The notes under the pieces are model-generated. The model worked only from the letters and a program-made list of their open reading frames with translations, made no database searches and had not been told where the DNA came from. A stretch of DNA of 64,000 nucleotides from Vibrio hangzhouensis (lineage in GTDB: Bacteria > Pseudomonadota > Gammaproteobacteria > Enterobacterales > Vibrionaceae), in contig NZ_FNVG01000012.1 in the NCBI RefSeq assembly GCF_900107935.1, positions 1 to 64,000 of the forward strand, in the 5' to 3' direction. Below are positions 26,574-34,238 of this stretch, one piece after another; position 1 is the first letter of the stretch, and every line of letters begins with the position of its first letter. The translations under genes and the position numbers were made by a program.

Positions 26574-27287
26574 TTAGAAGTTAAACGTTACACCCGCACG
26601 GATGCGGCTTTCAGATTTAATAGCACTTGTATTTGGATCGCGGAATGTTTTGTCCAGGATCTGGTAATCCACATATGGTGCCCAAGAGTCGAAGCCAGTG
26701 TACTTAACTTGGAACGTGTGTTCCCATTTGCTATCAGCTTGCTCACCAGTCACACCGTTCGTGTATGCACCACCGTCTTTTTGGTTGATGTACGCAGGGT
26801 TATACTCTAGGTTGAAATCCGCAACATTGTAGCCAACCCATGCGTCAACTTGGTTAGTGTCGTTAACTTTTGCACCATTTTTACCGTTAGTTGCAGCTTG
26901 ATAACGGTAACGAGCAGCCGTATAGAAGTTGCCCGTCGCGTAAGTCGCTTTTAGGTATGGGCGGTATTCAGAGTGGTTTGTACCATTCCAATAGACAAAA
27001 CCTGGAGTCAACGTAAAGTTGTCGTTCAGAGCGTAGTTGTAGTTTAGCTCTGTTTCGAACGCTGCAACGCTGTGGTCGTTGTTGCTTAGTAGCTTGTCAC
27101 CATGGCCTTGAGTACCCTCAAGGTGGATCTGCCAGTCTTCAGCAAAATCAAAACCAGCGCGTACACGAGTTTCATATTGTTTTGCTTCTGTCTTGTAAGC
27201 ACCACGAACGTCAACGTAGTTTGCGCTTGCAGGAAGTGCAACAGCTGCAACTAGTGCTGCAGCAAGGGTCATTTTAAAAGTTTTCAT
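26574..27287 (-). CDS. KdgM-family outer-membrane porin
   Basis: The protein has about 237 residues from the ATG at 27287, which has CGGAG upstream and begins the signal peptide MKTFKMTLAAALVAA. The longer frame adds 25 non-signal residues and is rejected. It is a 12-stranded-type barrel with alternating aromatic strands and C-terminal Phe (GVTFNF). It resembles the KdgM/NanC family of narrow porins for acidic oligosaccharides. A CRP-like site lies upstream. No pectin genes are in view, so its sugar is uncertain. Confidence 0.8.
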   Translation of the reverse strand: MKTFKMTLAAALVAAVALPASANYVDVRGAYKTEAKQYETRVRAGFDFAEDWQIHLEGTQGHGDKLLSNNDHSVAAFETELNYNYALNDNFTLTPGFVYWNGTNHSEYRPYLKATYATGNFYTAARYRYQAATNGKNGAKVNDTNQVDAWVGYNVADFNLEYNPAYINQKDGGAYTNGVTGEQADSKWEHTFQVKYTGFDSWAPYVDYQILDKTFRDPNTSAIKSESRIRAGVTFNF

Positions 27288-27448
27288 GAATAAAGCTCCG
27301 TATAGAACAGGAATGCCAAAATGGCACGGATTTTTATGTGTTCGCGACAAGGCCACTGCCAAGCATCCTTGATCACGACACCGAAACTTCGCTCAGAATA
27401 TTTTTTTACCGCTCATAAATGTCATGACAATGTAAAACCGACACCTAA

Positions 27449-27464
27449 AGTGATGACAATCACA
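27449..27464 (-). promoter_or_regulatory. CRP-like site upstream of the KdgM-type porin
   Basis: AGTGATGACAATCACA fits TGTGA-N6-TCACA with one mismatch and lies about 165 bp before the porin start. Catabolite control would suit a sugar porin. The rest of the gap 27288-27610 shows nothing definite. Confidence 0.5.
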
Positions 27465-27610
27465 TCAAATTTGAATTAATGAATTAAAAATGAACAAAAA
27501 GCACCCATATTGATAACATTTCAAGCACAATTTAATCAGCAATGAACTTTAAGTATCATTAATGAAACAGATGTTGTCATGTCAAATCATAACCAGAGAT
27601 ACACTCTCTG

Positions 27611-28768
27611 TTACTGATTCGAATAAGAGGATTGATATTGGGTGAACGTATGACGGTTGTCCTCTATCGACTCGTTCTGCTCAGAAGAGACTGGCTGTTG
27701 CGAGCTTACCGTCTCGTTATTGTCCACTTTGACATCGGATTTCTCCGATTGAGATTCCTCAATCGCAAATAGAGGCAATTGACGTTTATAGAGTTTATTC
27801 AATGCTTTAATAAGCGAGTGTTTTACCATAGGACCAAACTGAAGCTTCTTCAGAATTGGCTTCGCCAGCGACTGAAGGCCAACGACAGAATCGACACCCA
27901 GAGTTGAACCTACAGTGTCACGGGCAGACTTGGCAGGTTCGTACCCCATGTACGCCGACATAAACAGCCAGATATAGGCAATCGCGGCTCCGTTAGGTTG
28001 GATATCCCGCCAGGCTTCTCCAGCATAATACATCGCCTCAACATTACCTTTCTCACCGGCTCGTTCAAGCCAGTAACAGGCGCGTTCGGTATTTTGCTCG
28101 ATACCCACGCCATTAAGGTAGTTGAGACCAAGTTTGGTCATGCCCTCTTCACTTTGCTTTTCGGCAGCCCTTTCAAACCATAGTGTCGATTGCGTAGGCT
28201 TTGGCGTTGGGTTATCCGACGATATGCTCCAGTCACCCATAAACAATATGGCCTCTAGGTTGCCCTCTTCTGCCACTTCCTGAACGTTTGAAACCCCTTT
28301 GGGAATATTGCGCTCTACGCCTCTACCAAAGATCAGTGCCTTGGCGGCTTCGAACTTAGCGTGAGAGTCTCCTTCAGCACCTGCAATGCACATCCGCCAA
28401 TAATTGGCCTGCTCTCTCAATACCAGATCTTCACGCTTTTTATCACTAAGACGAACAATGCCGTACATCGCGGTAATGTTATCGAGGTGGGCGCCTTTGT
28501 GATACCAGTAAAGGGCTTCTTTGAAATTATTGCGCTCCGCCTCTTTTGCCAGATACAAGATGGTCGGAATGTGGCCTGTTTCAGCTTTATACGCTCTGTC
28601 TTGTTTCTCTTGCTGACGTGCTTTTTCCATCGCACGACGATAGGCAGCCTCTCGCTCAAGGCGCTCTTGTTCCATCCGCTTTGTTCTCAGGGATAACGAG
28701 AACATCCAGACGAACGCCAAAATAAGCGAAAGACCAGTTGCACCAATAGCAATAGAAAGTGTCGACAT
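27611..28768 (-). CDS. Membrane-anchored Sel1-repeat protein
   Basis: The 385-residue protein has an N-terminal transmembrane helix (about residues 5-26), a charged coiled coil (about 30-60) and several Sel1/TPR-like repeats, for example 'WFERAAEKQSEEGMTKLGLNY' read in two helices, then 'YWLERAGEKGNVEAMYYAGE'. A Ser/Gln/Asn-rich tail follows. Sel1 repeats form a protein-binding solenoid, so a scaffold role is inferred. It lies downstream of malM on the same strand but has a 105-base gap and is probably independent. Confidence 0.75.
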   Translation of the reverse strand: MSTLSIAIGATGLSLILAFVWMFSLSLRTKRMEQERLEREAAYRRAMEKARQQEKQDRAYKAETGHIPTILYLAKEAERNNFKEALYWYHKGAHLDNITAMYGIVRLSDKKREDLVLREQANYWRMCIAGAEGDSHAKFEAAKALIFGRGVERNIPKGVSNVQEVAEEGNLEAILFMGDWSISSDNPTPKPTQSTLWFERAAEKQSEEGMTKLGLNYLNGVGIEQNTERACYWLERAGEKGNVEAMYYAGEAWRDIQPNGAAIAYIWLFMSAYMGYEPAKSARDTVGSTLGVDSVVGLQSLAKPILKKLQFGPMVKHSLIKALNKLYKRQLPLFAIEESQSEKSDVKVDNNETVSSQQPVSSEQNESIEDNRHTFTQYQSSYSNQ

Positions 28769-28873
28769 CGTTTTACAAGCTTTTTCAGTAACGGTTACTC
28801 TCTATAGTAACGGCAGGTTGACGGATTAATTAAATCTGATTGACGATCCGTCACACGGTTTTACAACTTTTTG

Positions 28874-29689
28874 CTAGTTGTTACTCGAATTATCGTTGAT
28901 TGCCTGATTAAACACTTCTCTGGCGTTTGAAATGCCTAGTGACTCTGCCTCTTCCAGCATGCTCACGGCCTTTTGCAGTTCGTTGTCTTTGACTGCATCT
29001 CGAATAGCTTGTCGGTAAAATGCCGCACTCTGCTCGGTCACTGAATGGGGTCTTTTATCTGCGGACCCAATATCAAGCTGATGACGAGCAGTGTCAATTT
29101 CGATAACAATCTCACCCTGTAGCGCAAATGGAATATCAATGTCCTTTACCTCAGGAAGATGGTTTCCTCTTGCTTCTGCATCTAACCTTGCCGGATGAAT
29201 CACTGACACACTGTTTCCTATCATCTCTGGCTTAGTGTACACAACCAGCGTCAGTTCACTGTCCATAGCCAGGGGCATGAACACAAAATTGAGGGTAAGT
29301 CGATTTCCCAAATGGAAACGAGGTTTCTGGTATGTAAACTGGTCAAATTGATAGCCATCAACCACCGTCCCGTCTTCTCGGATGATCGCAACATACGGTG
29401 CAAAGGCGGTTTTTCCAATAACGCTGGTCACTGTAATGTCGAGAGCACCCGCAGAGTTGGGCAATGCCACCGCCGTCACCGGACTGGTCACGCCATCAAT
29501 ATCAAACTGCTGAGTATTACGGTTAATGGCAAACTTGTGCTCACTGGGCACTTTAACCGCGAATGCGTTCAGACCCATCTGATTGCGTTCAACTAACTTG
29601 CTGTGAACCGCATCTTGTTCAATGACCTCGGTACTCTGGCAGCCAGCGAGCAGAACACAACTGCCTAAAAATATGGATGATACTTTCAT
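28874..29689 (-). CDS. malM: MalM-family periplasmic lipoprotein (copy 1)
   Basis: The 271-residue protein has a lipoprotein signal with lipobox LAGC (about residues 14-17). The body resembles the maltose-operon protein MalM, with conserved 'FAPYVAIIREDG' and 'YTKPEMIGNSVSVIHPA' segments and a helical C-terminus with a short 'AVSMLEEAESLGI' repeat. MalM is periplasmic and its exact role in maltodextrin uptake is unresolved. It sits directly downstream of a lamB, as in E. coli, separated by a palindromic intercistronic element. Confidence 0.85.
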   Translation of the reverse strand: MKVSSIFLGSCVLLAGCQSTEVIEQDAVHSKLVERNQMGLNAFAVKVPSEHKFAINRNTQQFDIDGVTSPVTAVALPNSAGALDITVTSVIGKTAFAPYVAIIREDGTVVDGYQFDQFTYQKPRFHLGNRLTLNFVFMPLAMDSELTLVVYTKPEMIGNSVSVIHPARLDAEARGNHLPEVKDIDIPFALQGEIVIEIDTARHQLDIGSADKRPHSVTEQSAAFYRQAIRDAVKDNELQKAVSMLEEAESLGISNAREVFNQAINDNSSNN

Positions 29690-29720
29690 GCTAATCTCCT
29701 GTTCACTTGATCATAAATGC

Positions 29721-29742
29721 AGGTCGGGACAATACCCGACCT
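29721..29742 (-). terminator. Intercistronic palindrome between lamB and malM (copy 1)
   Basis: AGGTCGGG / CCCGACCT form a perfect 8-bp stem in the 68-base lamB-malM gap with no T-run. It probably stabilises the lamB message or attenuates malM, as the palindromic units in this place do in E. coli. Confidence 0.6.
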
Positions 29743-29757
29743 GATTCTGTGTGGTTA

Positions 29758-31059
29758 TTAGAACCACGCCTCTACTTGCACACCCAGAAGGAATTCTTTT
29801 TTCTTCGATTTGTCAGACAACTGAGCGCTGTCAGAGCGGTCATCCAGATAGGTGCCGTACACTCGAATTTCTGGACGAGCGAAGAATCCTTCTCCCATTG
29901 AGAAGGCTTGCGCCACAGTAAACTTGCTGCCTTTCTTATTGCCAGCATTGCTGTAGTTTTCCTGATAAGCACCCGCCTCAAAGATGGTACGAACGGTAGT
30001 TGTCCATTGATACATTGGACGAATCACTGCGGAGATTAAATCGTGATCCGTTTTTGCTCTGTTTGTCGCCGAGATCGCAGCATCTGTTGAACGCGCAGCA
30101 AGTAATTGGTGACCCATTTCCCACTTATCGCCCAGACTGATCACACCCCAGTTCAGAAGACGGACACCCTGCGCACCGTTGTTAGCGTCATCTTTACGGT
30201 CAAAGTTGCCACCATTGCCCAAGTCGGCCATTTGCGCACCGTATGAGCTATTACCGTATTGAACCACTGTCTGGTTAAAGCCATTGGACATGTTTTGGTG
30301 AAGAATCGCAGTCGCCAGCACACCATCGTCGGCTTTTACGTTTTTATCACCCGATGCCGTACCCGTGGCAAAGTTGTAGACACCCGCAATTTCCAGTGTC
30401 GCATCTTCCCAAAGGCCGATATTCGCCAGGCGAACATCTGCTACGTAAGCTTTAACTTCGTCTTCTTTGTATTTGTCTTGTTCCTTCCAACCATCAGGAG
30501 AACTAGGGTTTTGTCCTGGAACTCGAACCCACTCCTTGCCATCCAGCGTCTTTTGCTTTGAACTGCTGTGATCGATCAGCGCCAGTGACAGTTTTTGATT
30601 ACCGACAGAGATATTCTCAATACCGCCACCTGTACCCGAGGTATTCAGGAAGTAGAAATCGGTAATGTGAACGTCTTTACGTTGGTAGTAGCGTTTACCC
30701 GCCCAGACAGTAGCTTGGCGATCAAAACTAAACAATCCAGTCGCCTGAACGTTGTACTGCGCCACATTGAAGTCACCGTCTTGCCAGCCGTTAGTGCCGC
30801 TATTACCCGAAGCAATCATCGACTCTACGCGCCATGTCTGCTCGCCGGTCTGCAGATCTTTACCAAAACCAAACTCTGAGTAGTTGTCATTTTCGTTACC
30901 CAGACGACCGACTTTCTGCTTTTCGTAGCTCGCGTCACCAGTTCCATTTGAACTCAATGCAGTGCCTGCACGAAAATAACCGAAATAATCAACAGCAAAA
31001 GAAGGGGTAGCAACCAATGCGCCTGCAATCGCAGCAGCGATAAGAGAATACTTTTTCAT
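29758..31059 (-). CDS. lamB: Maltoporin LamB (copy 1)
   Basis: The 433-residue protein has a signal peptide ending TPSFA (about residue 22) and the start 'VDYFGYFRAGTALSSNG' typical of the LamB family. It has conserved 'WAGKRYYQRKDVHITDFYFLNTSG' elements (quoted in part) and C-terminal aromatic 'VEAWF' for BAM insertion. LamB is an 18-stranded trimeric barrel with a greasy slide for maltodextrins. Shine-Dalgarno GGAG is seven bases before the ATG. Two CRP-like sites lie upstream. It pairs with malM copy 1. Confidence 0.92.
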   Translation of the reverse strand: MKKYSLIAAAIAGALVATPSFAVDYFGYFRAGTALSSNGTGDASYEKQKVGRLGNENDNYSEFGFGKDLQTGEQTWRVESMIASGNSGTNGWQDGDFNVAQYNVQATGLFSFDRQATVWAGKRYYQRKDVHITDFYFLNTSGTGGGIENISVGNQKLSLALIDHSSSKQKTLDGKEWVRVPGQNPSSPDGWKEQDKYKEDEVKAYVADVRLANIGLWEDATLEIAGVYNFATGTASGDKNVKADDGVLATAILHQNMSNGFNQTVVQYGNSSYGAQMADLGNGGNFDRKDDANNGAQGVRLLNWGVISLGDKWEMGHQLLAARSTDAAISATNRAKTDHDLISAVIRPMYQWTTTVRTIFEAGAYQENYSNAGNKKGSKFTVAQAFSMGEGFFARPEIRVYGTYLDDRSDSAQLSDKSKKKEFLLGVQVEAWF

Positions 31060-31324
31060 TATTAACTCCGTTTTTTATTATTGTTTTCTCTATCGATATT
31101 CTGAAAAGGCAGTGGATAGAATGATTCGATGAGAAAAATCGAAGTGAGAGAATAATGAAGAAATCTCAGTTTTATAGACGCTCCTATTGCCTGATTCGTG
31201 AGTAACGCACCCGCTATTATCGGGTTACTAGTTAGTTGTTACTAAGCAAAATGGAACTTCTCGAAAATGCGGCAACAAAAAATATGATTCATGAGGACTT
31301 TCGACGACAAGATGACCTAAATAT

Positions 31325-31397
31325 CGTGATTTGAATCACAAAGTCCTACTGACAATTCCCCACTTTATAGACGGTCAATCTTTTGACGAAAATCACA
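31325..31397 (-). promoter_or_regulatory. Two CRP-like sites upstream of lamB copy 1
   Basis: CGTGATTTGAATCACA (31325-31340) and TTTGACGAAAATCACA (31382-31397) each match TGTGA-N6-TCACA with one mismatch in the left arm. Their centres are 57 bp apart. They lie in the 465-base gap between lamB copy 1 and malM copy 2 and indicate cAMP-CRP control of lamB copy 1. No perfect MalT box was seen in this gap. Confidence 0.55.
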
Positions 31398-31450
31398 TTT
31401 TGTGTTTATCGAAATGTAAACAGAAAAGAGGCAACACCACCCAAAAGAAA

Positions 31451-31502
31451 TAAAAAACCCCGAGCCATTCACTCATAAATTAATGAGAAATATGCTCAGG
31501 GT
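31451..31502 (-). terminator. Intrinsic terminator after malM copy 2
   Basis: On the minus strand ACCCTGAGC pairs with GCTCGGGGT, with an inner CTCAT/ATGAG stem, followed by a T-run of six. It separates the two lamB-malM units. Confidence 0.8.
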
Positions 31503-31524
31503 TAATAAAAGTCGTACTGTGAAT

Positions 31525-32385
31525 TTATTTCTTACTATTAATTGCCTTAACAAAGGCTTCTTGAGCGCCTTCTATTTTTAAGGTCTTAGCTTCTTCAAGC
31601 AAAGCCAGCGCTTTGGGAATATCGCCCGCATCCACGGCTTTTTCTATCGCGTTGAGATAGAACGTCGAACTTTCCGGTTGTGGTGCGACCATTACAGCTT
31701 GATTCAAGTCCGGATCCACTGCAGCGACTGGTGTGGACGGCGCTTTGTTGTTCTCTGGTAACAAAGAGAATGAATTTGGTGTGGATAGCTTAACGTTCAC
31801 ACTGCCGATATCACTATGTCTGACCACCGGATCGGCAATGGCTGGTGGATCGTTGCGTTTGGCAATCGCCATCGCTTTCGCTGGGTGAATGATTGTGGTT
31901 GTCTTCGCTATGTCTTCTGGCGTAGTAAAGATGACGGCATTTACACGAGTGGTCGTCAGCGGCAGAGTGATCGACACCTCACCGGACAACACCTCGCCTT
32001 TGATAAAGTCGTTACGGTCATAGCCAAATGCAGTCGACTTGAAGACTTTCAGCAATCGATAATCCTGATCGTACAGCGCCAGACTGGGAGCAAACACCGA
32101 CAGATTCTTCATCGGTGCTGTAAGTGCGATATTTATCGTTTGTTCAACGGGTTCAAACGAAAACCCTGCAACCGGACTGTTGATATCAGCCGAAGCCAGT
32201 CGCTGTGAATGTTCATCAAAGTTAAATGTAAAGGCAGAAGGGACGGATACGTCATTCCACTGTACCGAACTCGTCGCAGAAATGTTGGCGAGTTCTACTG
32301 AGCTCACTTGGTTTGATACATCAATGGCACTGGAACAACCCAGCAGAGCCATTAAGCCAAGAGAAGAAAACAATATCCGTTTCAT
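31525..32385 (-). CDS. malM: MalM-family periplasmic lipoprotein (copy 2)
   Basis: The 286-residue protein starts at the ATG at 32385 (AAGGTG upstream); a GTG three codons earlier is less likely. Lipobox LLGC is at about residues 13-16. It shares the MalM plan with copy 1: 'FAPSLALYDQDYRLLKVF', then 'IIHPAKAMAIAKRNDPPA', and a C-terminal 'ALALLEEAKTLKIEGAQEAF' helix close to copy 1's. It has a longer Pro/Ala/Val linker. It is downstream of lamB copy 2. Confidence 0.85.
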   Translation of the reverse strand: MKRILFSSLGLMALLGCSSAIDVSNQVSSVELANISATSSVQWNDVSVPSAFTFNFDEHSQRLASADINSPVAGFSFEPVEQTINIALTAPMKNLSVFAPSLALYDQDYRLLKVFKSTAFGYDRNDFIKGEVLSGEVSITLPLTTTRVNAVIFTTPEDIAKTTTIIHPAKAMAIAKRNDPPAIADPVVRHSDIGSVNVKLSTPNSFSLLPENNKAPSTPVAAVDPDLNQAVMVAPQPESSTFYLNAIEKAVDAGDIPKALALLEEAKTLKIEGAQEAFVKAINSKK

Positions 32386-32401
32386 ATATATCACCTTGAA
32401 G

Positions 32402-32433
32402 AAAAAAATAGCCAGCGATGAACTGCTGGCTAT
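32402..32433 (-). terminator. Attenuator/terminator between lamB copy 2 and malM copy 2
   Basis: ATAGCCAGC pairs with GCTGGCTAT (9 bp). On the minus strand it is followed by an uninterrupted T-run, so it should terminate a share of lamB transcripts before malM. Confidence 0.75.
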
Positions 32434-32472
32434 CGTTTTTATTTGGACAGCAGATAACTGTTAGCGGTTAGA

Positions 32473-33801
32473 TTACCACCAAGCTTCAACCTGCGCGCCC
32501 ACCATCATGTCGTTCTTTTCGACAGCCAGGTCACCGTTGTACATGCTTGCAAAGACACGGATTGCCGGACGAGCCCAGAAGTTAGAACCCGCTTGCCATT
32601 GTTGAGCAATCGTTACTTTGTTCAGATCTTGCTTCTCCGCGCCCCAGTCAGAACCGAAGTCCTGTTGGAAGTAACCCAGTTCCAATACTGTGCTCATAGT
32701 CTCTGACCACTTGTAGCCCGGACGAACAACAACGCTCATTGCTGTTGCATCTTCGCCGTCAGTACCTTTGTCAAGTTGCGCGTATACGAACGAGTAACCT
32801 AGGTTCCATTTTTCCGCTTCTAGCACACCCCAGTCGATGAAACGGTAAGATTTACGACCTTCTTGGCCCGTTTCCATGTTGTATGAGTCACCTAGGTGGT
32901 TACCTACGAAACCAGACCATGCGTAGCCCTCAGTAGAAACCTGGATTGCTGCTTTGTTGAAGCCCATGCCGTGACCTTGAGTATGCTCTGCTGTGAAAGA
33001 GATACCCGCTTTGTCCAGACCATAGTCACCAAAGTTGCCATCAGGGTTGTTTTCCTGGTCTTTTTGCGCATCAGTGTGTGAAGGCATTGCACCAAGAAGA
33101 ATGAACTCCATGCTGCCTCCTTCGTTTGTTTGAATATCCGTCAAACGAAGGTCAACTGTGTTTGCCGTTGAGAATACTTGAGTACCTTCAACTGGATTAC
33201 CATCTGCATCAGCAACTGGCGCTTTCCATTTGTGCTGAACTGCAGCAACGTGGAATTTACCAAAACCAAGATCCACGTTTTCCAGACCAACACCATTACC
33301 TGAGTTGTTAATGTAATACATGTCCAGAATGTGGATGTCTTTACGACCGTAGTAGCGGTTACCTGCCCAAAGTTTCAGGCCGTTAGACATGGTGTAGTCT
33401 GCCCACGCTTCACGGAAAGAGGCACGTTGGCCGTTCCATGGATTCTCTGGGTCAGTTCCGATGCTTTGGAATGAGTTACCACGGTAATCCAATCCACCAT
33501 CTTCGTATGTGCCGAATGCCAGAAGTGTGTGAAGGTTGAAAGCACCACCATCTTGGCTTTCCCATGCGTTGTTCACATTAAGAGCCAGCTCACCGTAAAC
33601 ATCACACTCATCACCCAGACGACCTACTGCGTGACCAAACGTTGTTGGGCCACCGTTACCGTAACAATATTGAGAACCACCATCTACATTCGCACCAAAG
33701 CCTGCACGAAAATAACCGTGATAATCAACATCAGCCGCTGATACTGAACCAGCGCCTAGCACACCTACCACTGCAGCAGCAATTACACTTACTTTTTTCA
33801 T
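32473..33801 (-). CDS. lamB: Maltoporin LamB (copy 2)
   Basis: The 442-residue protein has a signal peptide ending SVSAA, then 'DVDYHGYFRAGFGANVDGG', and the paired cysteines of the LamB N-terminal loop (QYCYGNG ... DECDVYGELAL). It has the 'WAGNRYYGRKDIHILDMYY' segment and ends 'QVEAWW', a BAM signal. It differs clearly from copy 1 (length, cysteine loop), so it is an old paralogue rather than a fresh duplication. It is divergent from the glgX-like gene across a region with MalT-box-like sites. Confidence 0.93.
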   Translation of the reverse strand: MKKVSVIAAAVVGVLGAGSVSAADVDYHGYFRAGFGANVDGGSQYCYGNGGPTTFGHAVGRLGDECDVYGELALNVNNAWESQDGGAFNLHTLLAFGTYEDGGLDYRGNSFQSIGTDPENPWNGQRASFREAWADYTMSNGLKLWAGNRYYGRKDIHILDMYYINNSGNGVGLENVDLGFGKFHVAAVQHKWKAPVADADGNPVEGTQVFSTANTVDLRLTDIQTNEGGSMEFILLGAMPSHTDAQKDQENNPDGNFGDYGLDKAGISFTAEHTQGHGMGFNKAAIQVSTEGYAWSGFVGNHLGDSYNMETGQEGRKSYRFIDWGVLEAEKWNLGYSFVYAQLDKGTDGEDATAMSVVVRPGYKWSETMSTVLELGYFQQDFGSDWGAEKQDLNKVTIAQQWQAGSNFWARPAIRVFASMYNGDLAVEKNDMMVGAQVEAWW

Positions 33802-33952
33802 TAGAAAACTCCGTTTAACTTATCGTTATATTCAATTTCTTATTTCTAAAACGCTTCAGAGGCAGTACCGAAGTGTTCCAGTCTTGAAATATCGGTTTAG
33901 GGTCCCGAGTTGATTGAACGATGTCAGGTTAACGGAGTCGAAGGAGTGATAC

Positions 33953-34052
33953 GTCCTCCACCTTTTGTTAACTTAAGGGGGATGAGAGAGGAGTAGAAAA
34001 ATAACCGTACGGCGTTTTTATAGACTAGATCACAAAAAAAGGGGGGAGTAGC
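33953..34052. promoter_or_regulatory. MalT-box-like sites in the lamB/glgX divergent promoter region
   Basis: GGGGATGAGA (33978-33987) matches the MalT box GGGGA(T/G)GAGG at nine of ten positions. GGTGGAGGAC on the minus strand (33953-33962) and GGGGAGTAGC (34043-34052) are weaker matches with the GGA core. The cluster suits control of lamB copy 2 and perhaps the divergent debranching enzyme by MalT, whose gene is not in the window. The gap 33802-34238 holds no gene. Confidence 0.5.
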
Positions 34053-34238
34053 ATTGATATCAGTAATATTTTGACGCGCAGAATACGCTTCCTATCACCT
34101 TTTATAACATCTGAGTAAACACGCTGAAATTAAATTACATTTAAAATTCTGTGATCTTAGCTTGACCTAAAGTTTACAAACCTATTAACTAGTGAAGGTT
34201 TAAGTAATGTCATTCACGAACAAATAGAAAAAAATCTT

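Noticed and set aside
27288-27362. N-terminal extension of the KdgM-type porin
   Set aside because: It precedes a clear signal peptide with CGGAG, so the ATG at 27287 is the start.
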